A stretch of DNA of 64,000 nt from Phycisphaerae bacterium (lineage in GTDB: Bacteria > Planctomycetota > Phycisphaerae > Sedimentisphaerales > SM23-30): contig JAEIOG010000009.1 in assembly GCA_016342495.1 (NCBI GenBank), forward strand, positions 1 to 64,000. Reading direction: 5' to 3'. Shown here one piece after another: positions 8,553 through 15,789 of the stretch (its first letter is position 1; each line of letters opens with the position of its first letter). A model generated the notes under the pieces. It searched no databases. It had not been told where the DNA came from and worked only from the letters and a program-made list of their open reading frames with translations. A program made the position numbers and the translations under genes.

Positions 8553-8831
8553 CTATTTATTAATTCCAATCAGGCCAAAGACATCATTATGTGCCGATGG
8601 AATGATGTTAACACAAATCAGCTCGCCAATGGTGGCAGCTGCTTCGGTACCAGCTTCAATAGCAGATTTAACTGCTCCAACTTCACCTCGGACGACGACA
8701 GTCACAAAACCACCGCCAATACTAACGGTTTTCACATGCTCAACATTTGCTGCTTTCAGCATAGCGTCTAGAGCCATAATAGATCCGGTGTTGCCGCGAG
8801 TTTCGACAAAACCCAATGCGTCATTTGCCAT
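8553..8831 (-). CDS. BMC-H hexameric shell protein, copy 3
   Basis: A 92-residue BMC-domain protein starting MANDALGFVETRGNTGSIMA, with pore loop SIGGGFVT and RGEVGAVKSAIEAG. A GGAGAAT ribosome site lies just before the ATG. With copies 1 and 2 it forms the shell facets; being nearest the operon start, it may be the major tile, as in other BMC operons where the first BMC-H genes are abundant (inference). Confidence 0.94.
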   Translation of the reverse strand: MANDALGFVETRGNTGSIMALDAMLKAANVEHVKTVSIGGGFVTVVVRGEVGAVKSAIEAGTEAAATIGELICVNIIPSAHNDVFGLIGINK

Positions 8832-8842
8832 GGATATTCTCC

Positions 8843-9169
8843 TTATTCGGTTTCAATTACAATTTGTTTTCTTTTTACTATTTCGCGGGCCTTCGGGGTA
8901 ATAATCGTCCCGCAGGGAATAATTATCTTTCCGGTAAGCTCGTGCAATTTATTAATATGTCTTTCGGTCAATACTGGTGTTTTATATTTACCCATATCGA
9001 TACGTTCTGTTTTTGTCTGAATACATTTGCCCTGCTGAGAAAAGCTATTGGCAATATTAGCACCAAGTTCAGCAGAGTTGATGTTGACGACAACAGCATT
9101 TTTCTTAAGCTGTGCGACAACTTCCTGAGTTACCAGCTGAATTATTTTTTCAAGCGAGACCTGATTCAA
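8843..9169 (-). CDS. Small BMC-associated protein with N-terminal encapsulation-like helix
   Basis: A 108-residue protein I cannot assign to an enzyme family. Residues 1-23 (VSLEKIIQLVTQEVVAQLKK) form a predicted amphipathic helix like BMC encapsulation peptides. The C-terminal third contains TERHINKLHEL and GTIITPKAREIVKRKQI, a stretch reminiscent of a short domain seen in EutQ/PduM-like proteins of other BMC loci. It starts with TTG: AGGAT lies eight to nine bases upstream and the next in-frame ATG would remove the first half. It lies between pduL and the first BMC-H gene. Possible roles are core assembly or cargo scaffolding. Confidence 0.75.
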   Translation of the reverse strand: MNQVSLEKIIQLVTQEVVAQLKKNAVVVNINSAELGANIANSFSQQGKCIQTKTERIDMGKYKTPVLTERHINKLHELTGKIIIPCGTIITPKAREIVKRKQIVIETE

Positions 9170-9212
9170 TGTTTATATCCTAGTATGAAAATCATTCGCA
9201 ATATCATTCGCC

Positions 9213-9953
9213 TCACATCTTGCCGTAAAATTCTACTTCAGTATCACAACGGACATGAGCAGCATTGGCATCATCTGTATCCAAATGAAGCATAAGCTTC
9301 CAACTCTGATTGGTTCGAATTAATACATTTTCAAGGACCACAGGTTTTATCCCAGGGATTCTAATCTTACAATAATCGCCATCTTTTACCCCATATTGTT
9401 CGGCATCTCGTGGGGACATATGAACATGTCGATTTGCTATAATTGCAATATGCTCACGGTATATCGAACCTTTTGGGCCTATCAAAGTTAATGGTGCCCC
9501 TTTGGATAAATCCCCAATTGGCGGGTTAATTCCTAAATTAATCGCATCGGAAAGAGACACTTCCACCTGATCATAATCTCGAAATGGACCTAATATCCTG
9601 ACATTCTGAATAGGCCTCATCTTTGCGCCAACAATCGTAACTGAATGTTTGGAAGCAAACTCGCCCGGTTCAAATAAATCACGATAAACTTCAAACTCAG
9701 TTCCAAAGCCAAAAAGCATCTCAAAAGTATCTTTACGTAAATGGAGATGACGATTTGATACCCCCAATGGGATCAACGGTGCCTGCAACTTAGTGGATAC
9801 CATCCCTGCTTCAGCCTGAAGAGTTCTGCTAACCTCCTCGGCAATAGCATCTATCAAATTGCTGTCAAAGTTATTAATGACGCGATCAATATTATTATCA
9901 GTCGAACAGGCGCCACAGTCCTGACAATATGATTTAATACCTTCAGAATCCAT
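9213..9953 (-). CDS. pduL: PduL-type phosphotransacylase with N-terminal cysteine motif
   Basis: Converts acyl-CoA and phosphate to acyl-phosphate, recycling CoA inside the shell; the substrate here is probably lactyl-CoA. Both beta-barrel halves are visible: IPLGVSNRHLHL (zinc ligands H69 and H71) and IANRHVHMSPRDA, then the conserved LHLDTDDANAAH near the C-terminus. Before the first barrel there are about 58 extra residues with CQDCGACS (C10, C13, C16) and then a predicted amphipathic helix (DSNLIDAIAEEVSRTLQ) that fits an encapsulation peptide. The ATG at 9951-9953 is preferred over the TTG one codon upstream; AGGA lies six bases before it. First gene of the BMC operon, divergent from deoR. 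Confidence 0.92.
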   Translation of the reverse strand: MDSEGIKSYCQDCGACSTDNNIDRVINNFDSNLIDAIAEEVSRTLQAEAGMVSTKLQAPLIPLGVSNRHLHLRKDTFEMLFGFGTEFEVYRDLFEPGEFASKHSVTIVGAKMRPIQNVRILGPFRDYDQVEVSLSDAINLGINPPIGDLSKGAPLTLIGPKGSIYREHIAIIANRHVHMSPRDAEQYGVKDGDYCKIRIPGIKPVVLENVLIRTNQSWKLMLHLDTDDANAAHVRCDTEVEFYGKM

Positions 9954-9956
9954 CAA

Positions 9957-10203
9957 ATATCCTTGGAAAGAGCTATTTTGTCTTAAATTAATGGAAAAAT
10001 TAAGACAAATTCATTTTTTTGTGTCACATCTTTGTTAATTATTGTATAATTCAAGCTTAATTTAACAATATCTAACAGTAAAGTCAATGCTATTTATCAG
10101 ATATTAACATTTATTTAACATAACAATTAAGTGGAACACATACTGCATTATTACCGTATACCATTACTAGACAATCACTTATGTATATTTGGAATGATTT
10201 TTT
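9957..10203. promoter_or_regulatory. Divergent promoter region between the BMC operon and deoR-lutABC
   Basis: AT-rich 247 bp that must hold promoters for both directions. A perfect 10-bp inverted repeat, TTTGTCTTAA at 9977-9986 and TTAAGACAAA at 10000-10009 (13-base spacer), lies just upstream of pduL and is a good operator candidate for the DeoR protein encoded next door. A second, looser pair is TTGTTAA at 10032-10038 and TTAACAA at 10062-10068. A TATAAT hexamer occurs at 10045-10050 but without a convincing -35 box. Promoter positions are not fixed. Confidence 0.5.
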
Positions 10204-10968
10204 ATGCTCCCATCTGAACGACAAGAATTAATATACAAATGGGTTTGTGAAGAAAAAACTCTATCATTGGAAGATCTCAGCGGCAGACTTAATACATCAG
10301 CTATGACAATCCGGCGTGATCTGGACCTGCTCCAGCAAGAAGGCATGCTAAAGCGAGTTCGCGGCGGAGCAATGACAACTGATGAGCCTTCTACTAATTT
10401 TTATTTTCATCAGCGAAGCCAGGAATATGTCGAGCAAAAATCAGCAATAGCTGAATTTGCTGCTAAAAATCTGGTTCAGGATAATGACATTATTCTAATG
10501 GAAGGCGGCACCACCGTCTTTATGATGGCCAACCATTTGAAGCAATCGAACCTGACAATTCTAACTAATGGCTTATGTATTATATCACAATTAGCCAGTG
10601 GCCCTAGTAATTATACTGTAATGGCAAGCGGAGGATCTGTAGATTATAGCGAACAGATTTTCATTGGCCCACAGGCGGCCTCTTTTTTTACTAATTTCCG
10701 AGCCCATAAATGTTTCCTGGGAGCAGATGGCTTAACACTGGAAGATGGGGCCACCGAGGCTAATTTAGCTGAAAATGAAGTTAAAAGAGCCATGGTTCAA
10801 TGTGCAAAAGAGACAATTATCCTGATAGATTCACATAAAATTGGCAGTTCATCCCTGGTTCAGGCTATTAATTTAGACCAGATTGATACAATTGTAACCG
10901 ACAAAGGTGCACCGCAAGATGTCCTGACCGGTTTACAAAAAAAAGGAATTAAGGTTCATATTGTATAA
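10204..10968 (+). CDS. DeoR-family transcriptional regulator of the BMC locus
   Basis: A 254-residue regulator with an N-terminal winged helix-turn-helix (residues about 6-57: LSLEDLSGRLNTSAMTIRRD, then RVRGGA) and a C-terminal DeoR sugar-phosphate sensor domain with ILTNGLCI, ASGGSVDY and the FLGADGL/ATEANLAENEVKRAM segment. Proteins of this family are usually repressors released by a sugar phosphate. Its place between the divergent BMC operon and lutABC, and the presence of a DeoR gene in other PVM-type BMC loci, suggest it controls both, with rhamnulose/fuculose phosphate or a downstream product as ligand. It starts at an ATG with GGAATG upstream. Confidence 0.9.
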   Translation: MLPSERQELIYKWVCEEKTLSLEDLSGRLNTSAMTIRRDLDLLQQEGMLKRVRGGAMTTDEPSTNFYFHQRSQEYVEQKSAIAEFAAKNLVQDNDIILMEGGTTVFMMANHLKQSNLTILTNGLCIISQLASGPSNYTVMASGGSVDYSEQIFIGPQAASFFTNFRAHKCFLGADGLTLEDGATEANLAENEVKRAMVQCAKETIILIDSHKIGSSSLVQAINLDQIDTIVTDKGAPQDVLTGLQKKGIKVHIV

Positions 10969-10995
10969 TAATTATAAATTTAAGAAGGTTTTTTG

Positions 10996-11739
10996 ATGGA
11001 TACTAATGTATTTGTAACCTGCTTAGCGGATACTTTCTACCCGCAAGCAGCCCGGTCGGTAACCAATTTGTTACATAAAATGAAAATCAAGGTTTCCTGC
11101 CCACCTGGCCAGACCTGTTGCGGCCAGCCCATGTATAATGCTGGCTATTTCAAAGATGCCCGTAAGGCGGCCCAAAGCTTTATAGATTTATTTGGCAACA
11201 CCGAAGGGCCGATTATCTGCCCATCGGCTTCATGTGCGGCTATGGTAAAAGTGCATTATCCCAAGCTTTTTAAAGATGATCCAGTCATGGCTAAAAAAGC
11301 TGATGTTCTAAGCGGTAGAATTTATGAATTCACCGAATATCTGGTCAAATATGCCAAGATTAATCTCGCTGATTTAAATGCCGAGTTTAATGATTCAGTT
11401 ACTTTCCATCAAAGTTGCCATTTTCGCCATCTCGGTGTAACCGATGAACCGATGAACCTGATTAAGCAAATCAAGAACATTAATTATATACCGCTGCAAC
11501 GCATGGACCAATGCTGTGGCTTTGGCGGCACGTTCTCGGTCAACTACCCTCACATCAGTAAGAAAGTTGTTGCTGATAAAGTCAAATGTATTCATGAAAG
11601 TGGTGCCAGCTGGCTGATATACGCCGATGCCGGATGCGCTATGAATATCCTCGGATATGCCAACAAGACCGACCAGCCAATCAAAGCCATGCATATCGCA
11701 GAACTCATCGACAAAGCTACAGGAGACCTGTCATGCTGA
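10996..11739 (+). CDS. lutA: Lactate utilisation protein A (CCG-domain Fe-S subunit)
   Basis: Subunit of the LutABC (LldEFG/YkgEFG) complex that oxidises L-lactate to pyruvate. The 247-residue protein carries two cysteine-rich CCG-type domains: GQTCCGQPMYNAG in the N-terminal half and QCCGFGGTFSV in the C-terminal half, plus CPSASCAAM and HQSCH. The ATG at 10996 is chosen over the TTG directly before it; AAGG lies about seven bases upstream. It is 27 bp after deoR and overlaps lutB. It supplies the last step for lactate produced by the microcompartment. Confidence 0.9.
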   Translation: MDTNVFVTCLADTFYPQAARSVTNLLHKMKIKVSCPPGQTCCGQPMYNAGYFKDARKAAQSFIDLFGNTEGPIICPSASCAAMVKVHYPKLFKDDPVMAKKADVLSGRIYEFTEYLVKYAKINLADLNAEFNDSVTFHQSCHFRHLGVTDEPMNLIKQIKNINYIPLQRMDQCCGFGGTFSVNYPHISKKVVADKVKCIHESGASWLIYADAGCAMNILGYANKTDQPIKAMHIAELIDKATGDLSC

Positions 11740-13139
11740 AAACAGACAAATTTTATCATAGCACCGTTTCATCCTGTGATGATGATTCTCTAAGCCTAAA
11801 GCTTTTTTCCGCTCTTGACCGCCAATGCCAGAAGAGAGAAGATATCTGCCAGGAACTCGGCGATATTGAACATTTTCGTGAATTGGCTAAAGCGATCCGT
11901 AATAATGCCCTGAGCAAGCTGGATAGCTGTTTAAGTCAATTCACCGCCAAAGCTCAGGAAAACGGCGTTAATATTCATTGGGCTCAAACCAGCCAGCAAG
12001 CCTGTAAAATCACTGCTAAAATCGCTCAAGACAATAATGTTACCGAAATCGTAAAAAGCAAGTCAATGATTACCGAAGAAATCGGCCTGAATCAATTCCT
12101 CAAAGATCAGGCAATTGAAGTAATCGAAACCGATCTGGGCGAATTCATTATTCAGCTCGCTGACCATAAGCCTTCGCATATTGTTTTGCCGGCGATCCAT
12201 TTAAGCACCGATGATGTCACCAAAATATTTCAGGACAAAATTGGATATGATGGCCCACCAGACCCTGAATCACTTACTAAAGCCGCACGCAAATATCTGC
12301 GGGACAAATTCAAATCCGCTAAAATGGGAATCAGCGGCGTTAATTTCGCAGTCGCCGAGCAGGGATTGTGGACGATTTGCACCAATGAAGGTAATGGCCG
12401 TTATGTCTCCAATAAACCAGATATATACCTGGGCATAATGGGTATGGAACGCATCGTGGAAGATATAGACCATTTATCAGTTTTATTAAAAATGCTGGGC
12501 AGATTTGCCACCGGCCAGAGAATCACCCAATATACTAATCTGACCCATGGACCATGTGCCAAAGATGGCCCCAGTCAGGTTCACCTGATAATCCTGGATA
12601 ATGGCAGAAGTGATATTCTGGCATCAAAATATCGTGACATCCTCAGATGTATCCGCTGCGGGGCCTGTTTGAATGTCTGCCCGGTCTTTCGCAATATAGG
12701 TGGCCATATTTTCCCCGGCTGCTATAGCGGTCCAATGGGTTCGGTGCTCTTGCCATTACTGCTGGGTATGGAAAAGGCCAAGAATGTCCCAAAGGCCTGC
12801 ACCCTCTGCGGCAAATGCACCGAAGTCTGCCCGGTTAAAATCCCGCTGGATGAAATGATACTTGAGCTGCGCAATGATGCATCCCAGGCGAAAATGGGCG
12901 GCATTATAGAAAAACTAAGTATGCCCATCGGGGCAAAGGTGATGCAGTCTCCATTTTTATTCAGCACCGCCCAAAAGCTTATGAGACTGGGCCTCAAGCC
13001 CCTCAGCAAATCCGGATGGGTTAAATGGCTGCCATCGATACCAGGCCGCTGGACCAAGGTTAAAGACCTGCCTTTGCCGGCCAAACACAGTTATCAATCA
13101 GAAATAAAACGGAAAGGGTCAGGGCCAAAAGATGAATAA
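11733..13139 (+). CDS. lutB: Lactate utilisation protein B (LUD domain plus two [4Fe-4S] sites)
   Basis: A 468-residue LutB/LldF homologue. The N-terminal LUD domain (about residues 50-290) includes GISGVNFAVAEQGLW, a family hallmark. Two ferredoxin-type motifs follow: CIRCGACLNVCPV (first Cys near 306) and CTLCGKCTEVCPV (near 356). The frame extends upstream to 11634, but the ATG at 11733 has AGGAGA six bases before it and overlaps the lutA stop by seven bases, typical of coupled genes. It works with LutA and LutC in lactate oxidation, feeding electrons into the membrane or to another carrier. Confidence 0.92.
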   Translation: MLKTDKFYHSTVSSCDDDSLSLKLFSALDRQCQKREDICQELGDIEHFRELAKAIRNNALSKLDSCLSQFTAKAQENGVNIHWAQTSQQACKITAKIAQDNNVTEIVKSKSMITEEIGLNQFLKDQAIEVIETDLGEFIIQLADHKPSHIVLPAIHLSTDDVTKIFQDKIGYDGPPDPESLTKAARKYLRDKFKSAKMGISGVNFAVAEQGLWTICTNEGNGRYVSNKPDIYLGIMGMERIVEDIDHLSVLLKMLGRFATGQRITQYTNLTHGPCAKDGPSQVHLIILDNGRSDILASKYRDILRCIRCGACLNVCPVFRNIGGHIFPGCYSGPMGSVLLPLLLGMEKAKNVPKACTLCGKCTEVCPVKIPLDEMILELRNDASQAKMGGIIEKLSMPIGAKVMQSPFLFSTAQKLMRLGLKPLSKSGWVKWLPSIPGRWTKVKDLPLPAKHSYQSEIKRKGSGPKDE

Positions 13140-13803
13140 TCCAATAATCGACAAAATCGCTAATACCTTAAAAATAAAGCCATTTGATAATTGTCAAAAC
13201 CCGCAGCTTTCAATAGCCAGAGGCAGGCTGATACCTAAAGACCTCACAGGACCGCAAAAGACTGAACTGTTTAGCCAAAGAGCAATTTCTTCGGGGTCAA
13301 AAGTGCATCACCTGAAAGATAATCAAGCGTTAAAAGAGAAACTGGCAGAGATCATAACAGCAGATAAACGCATAGCTATTGCCGGTGGCCAAAGGCTCAA
13401 AGCCAGACTGTCAGATGACCCGGCCGCTTTACTGCCAGAGACTTGTCAATATATTCCAGCTAAAAAGCTCGATGATGATTCTGAGTTATTTAACCTCAAT
13501 ATCGCTATTACCGATGCCCATCTGGCAATCGCCGAAACCGGGTCAATTGTCCTGGCATCTGATGAGAATTATCCCCGGCTTACTTCGCTGACGGCTCAAA
13601 GCCACATCGTGATTTTATGGCCCGATCAGATTGTCGCCGATATGCTTGACTTTTCCAGTGCTCTCAAGGAACAAATCGAAACGAATCCCAATCACAGCTA
13701 CACCATCATCAGCGGCCCCAGCAAAACCGCCGATATAGAAATGAAACTGGTAATAGGAGTCCACGGCCCCGGCCAGCTGGATATAATTATCATGGAATCA
13801 TAA
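13132..13803 (+). CDS. lutC: Lactate utilisation protein C (LUD domain)
   Basis: A 223-residue LUD-domain protein of the LutC/LldG type. Conserved elements are IAITDAHLAIAETGSIVLAS and, at the C-terminus, SGPSKTADIEMKLVIGVHGP, the typical SGPSrTaDIe...GvHGP signature. Its ATG overlaps the lutB stop by eight bases. It completes the lutABC set and is followed by a strong hairpin terminator at 13890-13934, so it ends the deoR-lutABC transcription unit. Confidence 0.92.
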   Translation: MNNPIIDKIANTLKIKPFDNCQNPQLSIARGRLIPKDLTGPQKTELFSQRAISSGSKVHHLKDNQALKEKLAEIITADKRIAIAGGQRLKARLSDDPAALLPETCQYIPAKKLDDDSELFNLNIAITDAHLAIAETGSIVLASDENYPRLTSLTAQSHIVILWPDQIVADMLDFSSALKEQIETNPNHSYTIISGPSKTADIEMKLVIGVHGPGQLDIIIMES

Positions 13804-14230
13804 TCTGGAGATTTTTCCTCATTCTCAGGACTATGGCACTGAGTAAAAGCATAGAACATCACAGGACAAAAATCAATTGAAATGCGAAAACAGGCATTAT
13901 GGCTCATTTATTTATAATGAGCCATAATGCCTGTATTTTCTATAATATCTTTCCTGTACTTTCCGACATCCCACCGGAACAAGGCGGAAACGACGCCGGT
14001 AGCATCACAACCCAATAATCCTTATGTGAATTGTGTCCAGCTTCAAGCTGGGGCATGCAGGCTCAACCTGCGTTTTGAACCTTATTTAATTGACAATTAC
14101 TATTTGATACTAGACAATAGCATTAGTGGCCCTGTATTTTGGCCTGAAATGTCGAAAAATCATAAAAAAAAGGCATCTTTGGTGCGTCCTTTAACTGTGA
14201 TAAGGCATAAAGACCTGGAAATGGATAATA
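13804..14230. other. Intergenic region between lutC and the GTPase operon
   Basis: 427 bp without a convincing gene. It contains the lut terminator (13890-13934). At 14039-14075 there are two small adjacent hairpins, CAGCTT/AAGCTG and GCAGG-ctcaa-CCTGC, which could belong to a leader of the downstream operon. A promoter for the GTPase operon is expected here, but I see no clear -35/-10 pair. The short open frame at 13927-14262 runs through the terminator and is unlikely to be real. Confidence 0.55.
13885..13942 (+). terminator. Rho-independent terminator after lutABC
   Basis: Perfect 18-bp stem: ACAGGCATTATGGCTCAT at 13890-13907 and its exact complement at 13917-13934, with a nine-base loop, followed by ATTTTC. 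The upstream flank GAAAA pairs further with the downstream TTTTC if one base is bulged, so it could act in both directions. Confidence 0.85.
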
Positions 14231-14440
14231 ATGAACATGGAAAGCTATTGCTCAAATTGTAAACGCAGCCTGAACGTCCCGGATTTCCTGGAAAATCAGC
14301 CGGGAACCTGCCCTTTTTGCCAGAGTAAATTTATAATTGACCGGGTTTTGCCAACAAATGCCAAAAAACCCAAAAAAGTAGACAATGCCCAGGCTATCGG
14401 GGACGATGATGACTGCGATTTTCTCATCCCGCTGGAATAA
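14231..14440 (+). CDS. Small zinc-ribbon protein, first gene of the GTPase/channel operon
   Basis: A 69-residue protein with CSNC (about residues 7-10) and CPFC (27-30), spaced like a rubredoxin/zinc-ribbon knuckle pair, then an acidic C-terminus (DDDDCDFLIPLE). No enzyme signature. The next gene in the operon also starts with zinc-knuckle pairs (CPNC and CPRC), so the two may share a binding partner or lie in one complex. It is 84 bp upstream of the GTPase gene on the same strand. Function unknown. Confidence 0.65.
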   Translation: MNMESYCSNCKRSLNVPDFLENQPGTCPFCQSKFIIDRVLPTNAKKPKKVDNAQAIGDDDDCDFLIPLE

Positions 14441-14523
14441 AATAGTAGCCGACAAATCAATCCGGCCCCGATAAAGTCAATAGCTGGCCAATATAATAGA
14501 ATATCAATGATAAGGGACATAAA

Positions 14524-15780
14524 TTGAAAAGCAAAAATCGAAAAACTCTCATCCGCAATGTCACCTGTCCAAACTGCTGGAATCGTTTTAGCCCTGAAAG
14601 AATCAAATTCATTGCCAGACACCCGGACTTAATTGGTGATTCGATCGCTGGCAGCAATGAATTCCTGCGTTTTGAGCCGATGCGATTCAATGTCAATGGC
14701 GATGCGATCGATGCCAAAGGTATTCCGACCGCTCAGATGGCCTGCCCGAGATGCCACCTGGAGATATGCAGTGCCTTATTGGAATTATCCCCGGTTTTTA
14801 TCTCATTAATCGGTGCCCCGGGAGCCGGAAAGTCATATTTCCTGACCTCACTGGCCTGGCAGATGCGAAATATCCTGCCCAAGCTTAACCTGACCTTCAC
14901 CGATGCCGACCCGGTAGCCAACAGTGTCATTCACGACCATGAACACACCCTCTTTATGGCAAACAAAGCCGATGTCCCGGTGGAAATCCCCAAAACCCAG
15001 CCTGATGACCCCCGATTATATCGGATTATCATGGAAGATGATGTCGCAGTGCGTCGGCCCCGGCCTTTGCAGTTCGCCATGCAGCTAAATGCCAGCCACC
15101 GGAATTATGACAAGAATACCGAACAGGGCCGGGTACTGGTTATGTATGATAATGCCGGGGAAGATTATCTGCCCCAGAGCTCAAGTGTTTCTTCAGAGGC
15201 CATTACCCATATTGTTAAATCCAATATGCTCTTTATGCTCTTTGACCCGACTCAGGATGTGCGGTTCAAACAATATTTCAAACAACAGGAAATCGAAAAC
15301 AGCGGGCTTTCCCGTCAGGAGACAATCTTGAGAAATATAATTGTCCAGCTCCGCCGGCATCTGGGCTTATCGGAAAAGGACAGGATCAAAACCCCGCTGA
15401 TTATTATCATCCCGAAATTCGATACCTTCCTGGGCGACAACCCTTTTATCGATAAAGACCCTTTTGTCAGCGATGCCGATGGCAATATCGCTATCGATAA
15501 CAAAACCGTGGATCATTACAGCCAAAAACTCAGGGAGCTCTTTGTGGAAATATGCCCGGAACTGGTTAATTCAGCTGAGCAACTGACCGAATCGGTAAGA
15601 TTTATCCCGGTCAGCAGCTTAGGAAATGCCCCGGAACTGACCCAGACGGGCAATCGTCACTATTATGGTATCAAACCGGGCAATATCCACCCCAAATGGG
15701 TGACGGTCCCGATATTATATGCTTTGTCCCAATGGTCCAGCGGCATCGTAGCGTCGATTAAAGACCAGCAAGTACAATAG
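14524..15780 (+). CDS. Zinc-ribbon P-loop GTPase (TRAFAC-like), operon core
   Basis: A 418-residue protein. The N-terminal part has two zinc knuckles, CPNC (15-18) and CPRC (74-77). Then comes a P-loop, GAPGAGKS (97-104), and a hydrophobic strand ending in YDNAGED (DNAGED at 209-214), a Walker B/G3-like motif as in small GTPases. FMLFDPTQD and IIIPKFDTFL later in the protein fit the G4 region. It resembles the stand-alone GTPases found beside GTPase-associated protein 1 (GAP1) in bacterial conflict-type loci; this is from memory and unverified. The start is TTG at 14524, supported by AAGGGA six bases upstream. It immediately precedes the GAP1-like gene (9-bp gap), so the two products probably interact. 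Confidence 0.75.
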   Translation: MKSKNRKTLIRNVTCPNCWNRFSPERIKFIARHPDLIGDSIAGSNEFLRFEPMRFNVNGDAIDAKGIPTAQMACPRCHLEICSALLELSPVFISLIGAPGAGKSYFLTSLAWQMRNILPKLNLTFTDADPVANSVIHDHEHTLFMANKADVPVEIPKTQPDDPRLYRIIMEDDVAVRRPRPLQFAMQLNASHRNYDKNTEQGRVLVMYDNAGEDYLPQSSSVSSEAITHIVKSNMLFMLFDPTQDVRFKQYFKQQEIENSGLSRQETILRNIIVQLRRHLGLSEKDRIKTPLIIIIPKFDTFLGDNPFIDKDPFVSDADGNIAIDNKTVDHYSQKLRELFVEICPELVNSAEQLTESVRFIPVSSLGNAPELTQTGNRHYYGIKPGNIHPKWVTVPILYALSQWSSGIVASIKDQQVQ

Positions 15781-15789
15781 GAATCAATC

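Noticed and set aside
13927..14262. A 111-residue open frame before the GTPase operon
   Set aside because: It starts inside the lut terminator stem and overlaps the zinc-ribbon gene in another frame.
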